From Coriaria nepalensis (Eukaryota; Streptophyta; Magnoliopsida; Cucurbitales; Coriariaceae): DNA of 64,000 nucleotides. The stretch covers positions 4,035,001 to 4,099,000 of the forward strand of contig CP114482.1 of assembly GCA_027186245.1 (NCBI GenBank). The letters are read 5' to 3'. How positions within the stretch are numbered: the first letter of the stretch is position 1; every line of letters starts with the position of its first letter. Positions 1 through 12,293 of this stretch are shown here, in pieces. The notes beneath the pieces are model-generated. The model had not been told where the DNA came from. It worked only from the letters and a program-made list of their open reading frames with translations, and searched no databases. Position numbers and translations under genes: made by a program.

Positions 1-697
1 TGATAAATCAGTGTTTGGTGGCTAGAGCAGTGTTTGGTGGCTATTGCTCTATGTTTTCTTTTTTGGTGGTGAATCCTATTTATAGGCGGAAGTGTGGCCC
101 CTTTTACTTGCTGATCAAATCAACTTTGTTTTGCTTGCAAGTTTGCCGATCTTGAGGAGCGAGGAAAATAATTACGGAATAGTCCAAAATATTTTACCTA
201 TCAAAAAGCGACCGGAAAACAAGAGAAAAATGGCCTCTATTCATATAATTGGTTGGTATAAATAAAGAAACTTCCTACTCCAAAAGTATGTTAAAGAAAG
301 ATGATGGGAAGAAGAAGAAGAGTAAGGATGATTTTGGGGGAAAGAAGTGGAGACTGAAGAAGAAAAAGGGAAAAATAGAAATGGTAATTATGAGAGTGAC
401 GAAAATAAGAAAGATTTGAATAGGGAAGAAGAGGAAGGAGGTTGAAGATGGTTTAGACTTAAGAGGAACAGATGAGTAAGAAAATGAAAAAATAAAAACT
501 ATAAAAGTGAAATGATGATATTTCTTCATATTTGAGCCTATTGTTTCGTCGTTTTGATATCGTTCATTTCTCAGGAGAAGCAAAAGGTGAAGAAGAGACT
601 AACAACAGTTAGCAACTGTTTCAACCTTAAATACAACCATCATTTCTCATATTCTAGCCAAGTCACCCATTAATCCTTTTAATTTTCTACATCTAAA
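1..697. other. spacer downstream of the MATE gene
   Basis: No gene is recognised here. Positions 290-480 form a purine-rich stretch (GAAGA-type) whose complement reads as a Phe/Ser/Pro-rich open frame. That is compositional and not a protein signal. The 3' UTR of the minus-strand MATE gene must lie in the upper part of this stretch, but no clear polyadenylation site was picked out. Confidence 0.6.
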
Positions 698-3600
698 TCA
701 TGATAATAATGAATTTCCTTCTCCTGGCTTTATTGTCTTGTATACTCTGTCATGAGCTTTCTCCACCTACAAAGTAAAATCTCAATATTACCCCTCATGT
801 CATAATAAATAAATCAAATTCAAAAAATTTATTTTTATTCAATCTCAATCATAAATTTTGAATCAGTCCGGTCTAGGTTTTGCATGGTTTGAACCGAATC
901 TAAATATATATATATATATATATATATATAGTATATATACTTCATTATTCCAGTCAGTGCGAAAGGCAACGATGGCAAGAAACAGAGCTTGAGCAAACAA
1001 TGCCACTATAATTCCTGTCCACAAACCCTGCAAGTGTTCCATAATTTTCACAAATCAATATAGTATTTATATAATTGGAATGTATATAATAAGGATTCAA
1101 TTAAATAAGATGTAGATAAGGTTATATAATATAATGTATATTTTATTGATTTAATATACCTGTCCTCCAATGTGGTATACAAAAGCTAGTACAATAGCAA
1201 TAGGAATTCCCACTAGATAATAAGCTCCCAAATTAGCAAATGCACCAATTTTCTGCTTCCCACATCCTCTTATACTTCCTACAATATTTAATCTTCAATT
1301 AGCTAACATCTCTTAATAGATGTCTAATTTGCAATAATAATCAGGGATAATTCGTAATAAATGATATGAAGATGGGTCAAAATGAAAATAATCAAATTTT
1401 AAATTCAGTTTTGCTGATATTGCAGGGTCAATAAGCCTCCCAAACAGGGATTGATCTTAGGATTATTTCAATGTGAGAGGTAATTCCCTAAAACAAATTT
1501 AGATTTTTTTTTCCTTCTTTTTGTACAATGTGGGGGTCATTTTTCTAATATCGCAACATAGAGGGATTCTGCGCCGCTAGAGAAGTCCATCGAAGGTAGG
1601 ACAGAGAGGATTTTAGAGGAAATAAAAATATCAAGATAGAAAGGATGTATCGGAAAAAGGGAACGAAAAAAAAAAAACTTAATTTAGAAAATTTTAAATT
1701 TTAATTAAGCCCAAAACTTTGAAAATATTTCAAGATTAACTCTAAATTTTAAAATTTACAAAAAGATTGTAGGCATGTGCCCCGTGAACCGATCCATGAT
1801 GGCCTATCATAGTTTTTTTGAAATCGAGATTGGGGGTGTTAACACTTCAAATATTTTTTAAAGTTTTTGAATATAAATTCTACTTTTAAAATAAAATCTT
1901 TTTTTTTTTTGGTTAAAAATTTGTTTTGCCCACTGTGTAAGAGGAACATTAAAATTTGTATTTTAAAAACTATAGGGGATTTATGTATGATTTATATAAG
2001 TCAAGGGGGGTATCTATCATTTAGTCAAATAGAGAATTAGCTCAAACCTGAGAGAACAGATTGAACTCCATCAAAGAAGTGAGAGATTGCAAGGAGTATT
2101 AGCATTTGTGCGACATATCGAACCACCGCTTCTTCCGTACTATAACAATAACCCCACAGCCTTCTTCCTAATACCAGGGCTGTCCCTACTACTATGCCTT
2201 CTGTCGCAACCATCGATACTGCGACGTAAATTGCTAGAATCGCCGCCCTCGATCGACCCGCACCGAGTTCATTAGACACTCTTGTACTACAAATGTAACA
2301 AAAAGTAAATAAAAAAAATATTTTTAAAAAAAGTACATATAGGGGAAAGACTCGAGAGCATTGACAGATGAATTTGGGACATGTATATGTGAATTGACCA
2401 AACCGACCTTACGGCTCCGCTTAGTCCGAGTGGTATCATGTAAACTAAAGAGCATGTGTTGAGGCTGAAATGTAACTTGTGTCAAGATCAAGTCAATATA
2501 AGTTATATATATATATATTTTTATTTTTTTATTTTTTTATTTTTTTCTTTTTTTTTTAAATCGAAATTTTAATAATGAATTTGAGATAAAAACCTGATTG
2601 ATAACACAGATGTTTCCAACTTTGGATTTGGTAGAAGGCCGCTTAGCAGGACCATCATTTCAAACGACCAGATTTCTAAACTGTCCGAACATTAAAAACT
2701 TAGAGTTATTAAGACAAATAGAACATAAATAAACATAAGGTACCCACCCGGTCGGCCCATCCCATAAGAGAGGCTCAACTTCTTGTCGTTTTTTCTGGTC
2801 TATGTACACAAACAGGCCGGCCCAGTAGGTCCAACAAATTGGTTAAGAACAAAATTAAAGATTTTAGAAGACGAACGATTTGATGTATGAAAATAATGTT
2901 TATAATTGTAATAGAGTTTAGTGTGTCATATTCTCATATCCATGTATAATATATAAGAATGTCTCATTTTTTAGTACCTTAGCATAACAGCCGACGGAAT
3001 GGAAAGTCTTAAGAAATTTGGGATTCCTCGAAACGCCTCCATTGAAAAACCGGTCCAAGTCTCCTTACAAGAGGGAGAAAGTCTTACATAAACGATCAAT
3101 AACAAGGCATTGATCCAGTAAGAAATTGCATTTGCCAAAGCAGCACCTTTATTCCCAAGCCCAGATTTGAAAACTAAAGCCCAGCAAATGAGGATGTGGA
3201 GTGAAGCTGTGACTCCTGAGCTAACCATCAAGGGCATCACATTGTTTTGTGACTGTAAGAATCTTATGTGACATTGCAGCAGTGCACAAGCAAAAATGCT
3301 TGGGATCATGAACCGAGCATAGTGTCCAGCCTCTGCTGAGATTTCTGGGTCCTGGCCCAAGAACTGAAGAATTGGGCCTGCATTGGCCCATACAAATGCA
3401 AGGGGAATGCATACTAGTAGAAGAACCACCATTGCCCCTTGCATGTGAATCCCTAGCGTCCTGTATTGTTTTGCTCCATATGACTGCCCACAAAACGTGT
3501 CCAATGCGCTTCCCATTCCAATCTGTTCGCAGCCGAAGCGAAATCCGAAAGCAGAACGGTTAAGTAACAGATTATTTAAAAGTTTAAATTTAAAATTAAT

Positions 3601-4745
3601 CAATTTAGAAATTTGACTTAAGTTTGATTCGGTGTTCCAAACTCCAGTTTGAATCTAAAAATCAATGAAACAGTGATGAATCTGCTTATCTGAAACTGCA
3701 GTTTACCCAAACTACAGTTTGATTGTACATATATAGCTACGTACTATTAGAAAATTTTAAATCGAATAGAAAATTAAAATTTTAATTTCTTCAAAAATTA
3801 ATTTAATAAATTAATATATATTAATGTGCCTAATTAATTTTATGAAATCGACGGATTAATGTGTATTAATTTATCCGATCAATTTTCTGTATATAAAACT
3901 TATAAATGCTCCTCCCTTTTGGAAAAAATCATTCAAAAAATAATTTCTTTTTCAAACCCTATATAAAGTTCTAAGCTTTAAAGTAATAGTAATCGATAGC
4001 TTGAGAGTTCGTTGAAAATATTTAGTATTATAACCAAGTATTTTTCATTTTATTATATTCTAGAAGACAGACGATATACAGATTAAATATATTTTAAAGA
4101 CACTATAGAATCTCATACCTCATAATTCATATTTTATCAATTTATTTTGTGAATTAATATTCTTTATAATTTTATTCTGTTTTATAGTATTCTTATTTTT
4201 ATTTATATTTAAATATTATGATTTTATATTATTTAATATCATATTTTGCAATTATAAATTTTAATAAGTGATTATTTATATATATTATTTTATAATTTAA
4301 TTTTACCGATTATATTTATTATTTTATTTTTTATATTTTTATTATTTTTATTTATTGTAAATTTTATTTATTATTTTATTTTCCTAATTACTTTTTATTT
4401 TCCTATTATTATTTTCATGCATTATTACTTTTTACTAATTTTACAAATTATTAAATTTATTGTTTATTATATATCAACTACACATACCAATAAGCTGAAG
4501 CCGGTGACGGAAGCGAAAGAGGTGGCCATGGAAGCACCGGAAAGAGGTAACTCTCCGAGATGGCCCACAAACATGATGGAAATAACCTGCAAGCAGTTAA
4601 CCAATACGTTTACAGCCATGAGAGGCCCTGCTAACATCACCTGCTTCTTCATCTCCGCCACTATATTATCCTTACTTAACCCATCGTTTCTTGAACGACA
4701 TGATTTTCCATCAGATACAAGCAGAGGTGTTCTTTCTTCATCCAT
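698..4745 (-). CDS. MATE efflux transporter (DETOXIFICATION/DTX type), 8 exons, 486 aa
   Basis: This is a multidrug-and-toxic-compound-extrusion carrier. The family consists of 12-helix membrane proteins that export secondary metabolites or xenobiotics by H+ antiport, at the plasma membrane or tonoplast. Exons on the minus strand: 4745-4488, 3522-2978, 2680-2594, 2464-2408, 2286-2048, 1278-1160, 1027-941, 766-698. All borders are GT-AG and the frame is continuous over 1461 nt. Family hallmarks visible are [16 protein letters not shown] (start of exon 2), PSAVML followed by [21 protein letters not shown], and [11 protein letters not shown] in exon 5, then the [10 protein letters not shown] segment. 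Length matches the usual 480-500 aa. The start is the first ATG of the frame; the N-terminus MDEERTPLL is typical. The short exon 4 (57 nt) and the last exon (69 nt, ending NSLLS) were found by splice logic. The substrate cannot be told from sequence. Confidence 0.93.
904..930. repeat. (AT)n microsatellite beside a MATE splice donor
   Basis: A run of about 13 AT units lies in MATE intron 7. On the minus strand the intron begins GTATATATAC and runs almost directly into this repeat, so the 5' splice site is part of an AT-dinucleotide tract. Confidence 0.9.
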
Positions 4746-4785
4746 TTTCTTCTTCTTTTTTTCTCTGAATAAAACACTTGGGTTG

Positions 4786-4793
4786 TATTTATA
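4786..4793 (-). promoter_or_regulatory. TATA box of the MATE gene
   Basis: The minus strand reads TATAAATA about 41 nt upstream of the MATE start codon. If the usual 25-35 nt spacing to the transcription start applies, the leader would be only about 10-15 nt, followed by an A/G-rich run (AAAAAAAGAAGAAG) up to the ATG. The short leader is an inference from this spacing. Confidence 0.5.
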
Positions 4794-4799
4794 GATCGG

Positions 4800-6240
4800 T
4801 GTGGAAAAATGTAGGGAACATGGGTAAGGAAAGATGACAAATTTTTTGAATCTGCCTTTTATGGACTGGAAAAACGATATATGTTTTTGTTGAAGGTTAT
4901 ATTAGTCGGCCATGTGCAGTAGAGTCTCAATCTTCATCATCCCTTATGCAACTTTTTCCACCAATAAACAAGTGGGTAAGATATCCGATAGCTCTCGAGT
5001 AGCAGGTGACTCGATATTTAAATTTAAATTTTTAAATATATTATTTTTAAAATTATATTCTTAATTTATTTAATAATATAGTAAGTCACGTGGCTCCAAA
5101 AAAAGTTGGTGGGTGCATGGGTATTGTCAAGTTTGATACCAAGTTAAATAAAAAACAGATAAATAAGACAAAAAAAAGAAATTTATTTAATAAAAATATT
5201 TTTATAATTAGACCCGATACACCAATAATTTCTGTATTATGAGTGTATCAAGTTTCTTAAAATTTGGAGTGAAATCAGAAATGGCTGAGAAATGAGTCAG
5301 TGAAGTCAAATTATTTTTCTCAAATGAGGGCTCCAGCCACCGGGCTGAACTTTTGTCATTTGACTCATTAATGCACATTTATGATGACCCACATTTTAAT
5401 GTGTCAAGCAAGTAAATGAAATTGGTATAATTCAAATTATATTAAGTATATAATTTTATTAAATAGTATGAATTTATTTATTTAATTATTTATTAAATTA
5501 TAAAAATAATATATAAATATTTTCTTATTATAAATTTTCTAATTTAAATTAAATATGCTTATTTATTTATTTATTTTTTAATTATGCGATATGGAGAAGA
5601 AGGCTAAAGATCTCTTTTTCCGTACGATATGGAGAAGAAAGCGAAAGAAAACTCAGGATTATTTTCCTTATAATACTTTCTGCTTATTTGTTGATTAATA
5701 TTGAATATGATGATTTTTTTTATTTTTTTTGCCAGATAAATTGTAACGGAAAAATGTGAATTAATGGCCGATAATGCAAAAAGACAGTTTTTGGGTCTAA
5801 ATTAGTAAATATTAAATTTTGGAGGTTTTTTTGTGTAATTATATTTTTTGGAATCCAGAATTTTCGCTAAATTATAAGAGGTTGATGACATAATACAGCC
5901 AAATTTCAGACATATGTTGACCAACGTTAACATGTTTGGAGGTATCCGGTCTCACTTATCTCGAAGCGTCATCGAACTTATGGTAGCAATAGCATCATAT
6001 ATGTACTGGAATTGTCTCTAAAATTTTGTTGCTTCTTAATTTGAGCGGATGCTATCAAATTCTTAACTGAGGTGTAATAATTTAAGGAAAATAATGAGGC
6101 CGTTGAATTTAAATAAAATTTAGATATAATATGATAAGTTAATAATTATTTAATTAATGAGTTAATAAGTAAATATATGGATTATTGTTTTTATATTGAT
6201 GATTGATTTTATAATGTTTTACCATTAGTTAAGATTTATT
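4800..6240. other. AT-rich spacer upstream of the MATE gene
   Basis: No gene is supported. The stretch is AT-rich with short homopolymers. A 15-nt word (CGATATGGAGAAGAA) occurs twice at about 5587-5640. The MATE promoter should occupy the first few hundred bases. Confidence 0.5.
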
Positions 6241-7412
6241 AGAATGATGTCAAAATATAAAATTTGATATATAAGATATTATAGTGATTTAAGGTTTAAG
6301 AATAATTTGTAATATATTATTATTGAGAATTATCTAAGTATCATATTTAGTCTCTATTAAGCACCTACATAATTATTATGATATTTCACTAACATTAATG
6401 ATCATAATAATAATTATCCTAAAAATATTTTAGATGATGAACTATGTGATTATCTATTCAGATCATTAATGTTCATTTTTTATGATCATATGACAACTAC
6501 AGTTGTTCAAAGTTTGGTTCAAATAGAATCGGATTCGGATCCAAAAAATTTGGGTCTATCTAATTCTATCCGAACAATATATGAATCTGTCTGGATCTCA
6601 TACTAGTTTTTTTTTTTCAAGATTTCATGACTAGAGAAAAGTGAAGTGATGTGGTTTATATTCTTCCCCTCCATCTCCTTATTCATCTCTCCCCTTTCGA
6701 ACACCTTGCAAGTGTCAAGTGCAAATCGACCCTATAAGCCCACCAAAATTTTACGAAACAATAAACTTGTAATATAATATCAATTATCAAAGAGGATTTT
6801 GATGTGGAAAAACGTTTGAATCCTTAAATCCAAATAAAGATGGCGAAACCAACCAAAAAGGCAAGAGCTTAAAAAGAAAGAAATTTCAAACAGATGAGTG
6901 AGCTAAAAAGAAACCCAAAGAGGGATGTAGATGTATGAAGTACCTAGGCGAAACAGTACATGAAACTAACAAATCCCGGATCCGGATAGATTTGAGATCC
7001 GATTTAAATTTTTGGATCTATCAGAATTTGAACTAGAAATATTAAATATGTTAAGGATCTTGTTCGAGATCCGGATCCCGAAGATCAGGTCGGATATCTA
7101 AAAACTCGATATGAATGCACAACCTTACTAACAACGAATAATTTGTATCTCAAGTTTTAAGCTACTTAATTCTTAATCAGCATGATCTTTATCATGACTT
7201 CATATACATAACTTAAGATACATAACTTTATCATGATATACATTTATAGAACATAAGATATTAATTCCAAAAATATTAATAAACATGATAAATAAAACCG
7301 GCTATCATAATAATAATTAATACTAATATTTATTATATTGCTAATATTTATATAAAGATAATATCTTATAAATATATTTACCTCATCGAGTCAAAACTCG
7401 ATTGGCTTGACG
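6240..7412 (-). repeat. decayed LTR copy A (copia type), interrupted by a MITE
   Basis: The outer parts (6240-6490 and 7130-7412) align by eye with two other stretches of this window, 10130-11550 and 36690-38030. The shared order is GAGAATTATCTAAGTRTCA, then ATGARCTATRTGATT, then a GATCTTTATCATGA-like block, then AATATTAATAAACATGA. The high-coordinate edge, TGAAAATGTATACCC on the minus strand, lies just downstream of an antisense copia RNase H fragment. This is where a 3' LTR would begin. Divergence is high and the low-coordinate edge is not defined. Confidence 0.5.
6498..7127. mobile_element. hAT-like MITE inserted in LTR copy A
   Basis: The ends are imperfect inverted repeats: TACAGTTGTTCAAAG at the left and, read inward, TAAGGTTGTGCATTC at the right. 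Both resemble the TAGGGTTGTGCA termini of plant hAT elements. The flanking 8-mers ATGACAAC (6490-6497) and CTAACAAC (7128-7135) match at 6 of 8 positions, as expected for an old 8-bp hAT target duplication. The homologous LTR at 37.7 kb has no insertion at this point. There is no coding capacity. The interior contains GGATCCGGAT-type words on both sides. Confidence 0.5.
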
Positions 7413-7439
7413 GGTATACATTTTCAATCTTGCACTTGT

Positions 7440-8002
7440 ACTAAAACCGATCATTTCTAAATCTAATTACCATCTTGTTAAGATAGTGATCGAACTTCAG
7501 TTGGGAAAGTGCCTTAGTGAGTAGATTCACAATTACATCATATGTGTCGACTCTTTCTATATTGACGTCTCTCCTTGAAATTATCTTTCGGATGAGATGA
7601 TAATATTGCAGCACGTGTTTAAATTTATGATAAGACTTTGGTTCTTTTGCTTATGTTATTGCACTATTGTTATCGTAGTATAGTACCACGAGATCAACGA
7701 TGCTTGGAATTATATCGAGTTATATTATGAACTCTTTTTTTTATCCAAATTGCCTCTTTTCCTTCTTTTGAAGCTGTAATTTATTCACCCTCGACAATGA
7801 AATCTATGGTTGTTTCCTATTTGGAACAACTAACTGCTCCATTGAATATGCAAATGAAATTTGAAATTGATTTGCTATGATCAATATCTGATTAAAAACT
7901 CCAGTTTGTGAAACTATCAATTTTCAAGTCACATCCTTCATAAATAAAAAATATTTTTTTAATCCTTCTCAAGTACTTAAGAATGTTCTTAACAGTAGTC
8001 TC
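7440..8002 (-). pseudogene. copia RNase H fragment (degenerate)
   Basis: Reading the minus strand, a broken frame carries recognisable copia (Tork/Tnt1-like) RNase H blocks in order: TVKNILKYL near 7990, DNNSAI near 7670 with the following AKEP, then the YYHLIRKII helix near 7600 and LLTKALSQ near 7510. Stops and frameshifts interrupt it. Homology ends abruptly at about 8002, where a TGTTGGAAAA sequence begins, suggesting a later insertion. It is a dead remnant of an antisense retrotransposon. Confidence 0.7.
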
Positions 8003-8771
8003 TGTTGGAAAAGGCAGTTCAAAATCATGCAGCAGAAGCGAACAATCGATCCCAATGTATAACAAATATTTTCTAAAAAACTTTTTAGCGATCTTTTATA
8101 TACATATAAATTAATCCTACATCCATATCATACATTTGCCTGGGTGAATCAATTGTCGAGACTCACACCATGATCTTCCAGGTCGATCCTCAACACAATA
8201 GGACGTGGGTGGACACGTAGAGATGACAAAATTTTTCTTTTTCTTTTTCTCTAAGAAAAATCTTTACCGGAAAAAAAGATTCTCTAAATTAATTAGAATG
8301 AGATGTATTTATAGAACTTCATTAGGTATTTTGATTAATTTAAACTCTTTTAAATTAATTGAACTAATAATTCAATCATGATAAAATGATCATTAGATGA
8401 TATATTTGATATGATTAAATCTTTTCAAATTTTATTTAAAATATAATTTTATCTATTTTAAATCACATCATCAGTTTAATAATATATCTGATAAAATCAA
8501 ATATTTTCAAATCTTATAAAATAAAATTTTTATTTATTTTAAACTATATTATCTTTTTAATGATACATTTGATTTAATCAAACTTCTTCAAATATTATTT
8601 AAAATATAATCTCATCTATTTTAAATCAAAAATATATTTTTATTTGAATTTAAATTAGTTTCTCAAACTAATATAAATTAGACTTACCTAATCTTAATAT
8701 TAAATTAATATCTCATATCAATTTAATATTATAATAATATATTCAATTCAAAACCAAATATATTATTATTT
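8003..8771. repeat. LTR-like AT-rich sequence
   Basis: The segment starts TGTTGGAAAA exactly where the RNase H homology stops, a typical copia LTR start. It has a GTGGACACG-containing block at about 8200 and then AT-rich sequence with several TTTAAATTAA-type words. I could not define the far end. Calling it an LTR is an inference. Confidence 0.3.
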
Positions 8772-8968
8772 AATTAAATAATTCCAAATTTTACCATTTA
8801 AATACATCTTTTAATTAATTAATTATAATTATCTCATAATTACGAATTTGCCTTAGAAAACTATTTTCTTGCAAATTAGTCATTTTTTAATAATTGTCAT
8901 TTTTAGTCTATGCAATGTTTTATAGAGCTAACATAGAGACCATGAACCTATAATTCAAAGCTTGTATT
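8772..8968 (+). repeat. left arm of a ~200-bp inverted repeat
   Basis: This arm is the approximate reverse complement of 9781-9995. Shared blocks include AAATACATCTTTTAATTAAT, ATCTCATAATTACGAATTT and AAAACTATTTTCTTGCAAAT. The tail GACCATGAACCTATAATTC corresponds to GACCATAGATCTATAATTC. The arms are separated by about 0.8 kb. The block looks like LTR sequence of one family lying head to head. Confidence 0.75.
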
Positions 8969-9780
8969 AGTATAAGAGGATTATGATTATAGATAATAAA
9001 TTAAATTGTCTACAACATATTAAAATATGCAATCTTTAATATAGTGGTCGCTACTGTGGTCTACTATGATTATGAATGCATGTGATCTAGATTCAGATTA
9101 CTGATGTATATACACATTTTAGTGGATGTGCTTTATATAATTAGATTATATAAGGCATGACTCGATATGATTAATTATTTATTAAAATACCATTTATCAT
9201 AAAGAATTAAATTCATATCAATCGATGATAATATGCAGATTAATCTGAATTTTGAGTAGTCATGAACTCCTATTTATTTATGTCAACTGAATTTTTTGAT
9301 TCACTCGTCACGATTTGTTTGAAAATCAAGCTAAAGATTTTTGTTTTGGAGATTCATTGGGATAAGTGCTTGAGAACATGATTTACAGATAGAGAATCTA
9401 AACCTTCTTCATAGAAAATTGTATATTGGTTCCCTTAAGGGTTAATTCTGAAACTAAATAATTTTGAGCTCAAATTTATAATCAAGTTATAAATTGATCG
9501 TTTACTAGTGAATTAATGGTACTTAAGGATGAAAAGATAATTTGAAAGGTAATTATGAATCAATTTTTAAAGGATTGAATGCATGAAATGATTATATCAA
9601 TGAACTACTAGAGATTTCTCAGTAGTCTATTAGTATAATTTTGACAAGTTCTAATATGTTTTATAATTGCAAGAATGCAATATCATATTTTTAGTAGAAT
9701 AATATTGAGATTAATAAATTAGATTTATTAGATTTATTAGATTTATTAGATTTATTATATTAAAGAGTTTAATTAATAAT
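8969..9780. other. spacer between the inverted-repeat arms
   Basis: AT-rich, with no reading frame or domain recognised. It may be the interior of the paired LTR fragments. Confidence 0.4.
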
Positions 9781-9995
9781 CTAATTTATTGGAGTTTGGA
9801 ATTATAGATCTATGGTCCTCAGGTCGCCTCTATAAAATATTGTATATGGTAAGAATGACAAATGTTGAAAATGACTTATTTGCAAGAAAATAGTTTTCTG
9901 GGATAAATTCGTAATTATGAGATAATTAGTGGTAATTAAAGAATTAGAGAATTAATTAATTAAAAGATGTATTTACATGTGAAATTCGGAATTAA
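9781..9995 (-). repeat. right arm of the ~200-bp inverted repeat
   Basis: Partner of 8772-8968 (see that entry). It contains the same blocks in opposite orientation, at roughly 80% identity by eye. Next to it, 9720-9756 holds four copies of the 9-mer AGATTTATT. Confidence 0.75.
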
Positions 9996-10129
9996 TAGTT
10001 GCCTAAAAACTCTTATCATATTAAGTTGTTTTTTTATATTAAAACTTTAAAGAGACAAGATGGGTCAATCCCATTATATGGTCAGCCACTCTAATGGATA
10101 TAACTCATAGATATTTAATCAACCTTTTG

Positions 10130-11550
10130 ATTGATTTATCCCACAAAATCCAATTACTAATATGAGTCATTAATTTTTTAATATCCAATTATTAATACTA
10201 ATATTTATGATACTTTTATAATTAAATAAAAAATCATATGTAACTGATTAATTTCTAATTAAATTAATCTCATATTTAGTTGTGTTAGCAGAGCTGCATG
10301 ACATTAAATTAACATATAAATAATTACCATTTTACCATTATAGTCATACTATAAGTCAAATTACTATTTTACTCCTAAAATGATTTTGATCAATTTTTTC
10401 TTTTTTTCTGACAAAACTTTAACTGAGTTACTACAAACCTTATGCATGTGACCGATTATATCTTATATCATGCTGGTATGAGGATTTCATAAACAACTTT
10501 ATGATTTTATTTAATTTCAAATTAAATTCGTTTAATTTAAAACAACCCTTTAAATTAAATAGTTAATTCAATTATCTCATGATTAAATAACTTTAAATCT
10601 CCAAGTCAAGATTGATTTCTAACAAAATATCAAAACTACACAGGAAATGAAAAGTACCATCTTCCGAAAGAATTTGTTTTTGACCATCATATACTTACAA
10701 TAACAATTTTTTCATCTCGCCAGTATACCAGCTCATCCTAGAATATGGTTTAATTATTAAGTTATAATAAAAAAATCATAGAGACCATTATATATTTATT
10801 GAGCATTGATAATGTATTTACATAAACTCATTTCAAACCATACTAATTTGCAAAGATTTCTTGTTCAATAAAGTGTATAATCTATAGTATCTTATTCGAA
10901 ATATGGAAGTGATGGACTCACTCTTAACCACTCATAATGCTTTTCGCACAATATTTTCATATTTAATGGTTCACCTCGTGTTTACCTATGACTAGTCCTA
11001 ATAAAAATTACATCAAAGTATGAAGTCTGATACTCAAGAAGATTATGGTGTCTTAGGTCGAAAGATCATATGTAAAATAATCACTAAATAATGAGAATTA
11101 TCTAAGTGTCAAGTTCAGCACATTTAATTTTTACTAAGCGCACACGCAATCATCATGGTGTTATATTAAAACTACTGGCTACAAGATTAGTCATTCTAAC
11201 AATTAAGTGATGAGCTATATGATTGTTTATCCGAATCAATCGATGTCCATTCTCAAAATTCTCTAACAATGAACTGTTTATATATTAAGAGTTTTTAACG
11301 ACTCGAATCTGTACTAGCATGATATTTATCATGATCTCTAGAGTGTATAACTTAAGATACTTGACTTTTATCACAAAATGTATTTATAGAATATATAATA
11401 TTAATTCTAATAAAATTAATAAACATGACAAATAATAACTCAATTGATGACAATAAATAATGTCTTGCTAATATTCGTATAAAAATAATATTACAAAAAA
11501 TATTTACCCCATCAAGTTAATATATGATTGATTTGACGAGTATATACTTT
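10130..11550 (-). repeat. decayed LTR copy B
   Basis: It aligns over its length with 36690-38030. Shared blocks are AACTRAGTTACTA, TTAAATTAAATAGTTAA, an AACTTTAAACCTCCA-like block and GATGARCTATRTGATT. The last ~470 bp also align with 7130-7412 plus 6240-6490. It begins TGAAAGTATATAC on the minus strand at the high-coordinate edge. If paired with copy A it would be the 5' LTR of the element whose RNase H lies at 7440-8002, but no primer-binding site was found at its inner edge. Confidence 0.5.
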
Positions 11551-12173
11551 CAACTTGATCTTTCCTGACATAATTGAGTTCTCATTATTATGTTTATTTT
11601 GATCCTAAACATATGCCTAGTTTTATAAGAATTTGTAAAGAATTGAGTCTAATTCAATTTCCTTAAAAATGTCACCACTCCTCTTATATATGTGATTTCT
11701 TAATAACGAGTAACTCGTATTATTTTACTCGAATTTCTCGATATCTAAGAATCATTAAGAGCATCACTTATCATTTTTCTTACGGACATCAATATTTTAT
11801 CATAGAAATAAATATGATGGTAACCTCCATAGTGATTCAATTAAATCTCTTATGATTAAGTTGTTCCTTTAAACTTAGATTTTCGGACGTCGAATCTACT
11901 AAGTTGAGTTTTCATTATATCAACTTATTTTTCCATAGGTTTTAGTTTTATTCCCTAGATAATTTTTTAGTTTAAATTTAACCATTTAATTAATGGATCC
12001 TGTTATATTTTGGTTTTTAAATAATCAATACTCCAGTGAAATTACTTATCGAAATCTTGGGCAATTGTTAATTTGTCATCTACAATCGAAACACGTAGAC
12101 TCCAGCAGAGATTAAATCCTATGAATCAAATAATTTAATTTAGTTTGATTATTTATTGTTTTATTACTGTTTA
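11551..12173. other. spacer upstream of xylose isomerase
   Basis: No gene or repeat family is recognised. The proximal promoter of the plus-strand xylose isomerase gene should lie in the last few hundred bases. Confidence 0.5.
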
Positions 12174-12181
12174 TTTATAAA
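12174..12181 (+). promoter_or_regulatory. candidate TATA box of xylose isomerase
   Basis: TTTATAAA occurs about 110 nt before the 5' splice site of a leader intron (12294-12600, GTGAGT...CAG). The non-coding first exon would therefore be roughly 12205-12293. The start codon follows 9 nt into the next exon. Confidence 0.4.
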
Positions 12182-12293
12182 GAAGGGAAAAAAAAGAAGA
12201 AAGATAAGTACTATTCACAAAAGTCGTCGATTATATATTTCACAATCACGCACTGAGTTCTGCGATAGTAGAGGACATTCACTGTTCATCTCT

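Noticed and set aside
275..583. 102-residue Phe/Ser-rich open frame on the minus strand
   Set aside because: Complement of a purine-rich low-complexity tract; no homologous motif or splice partner.
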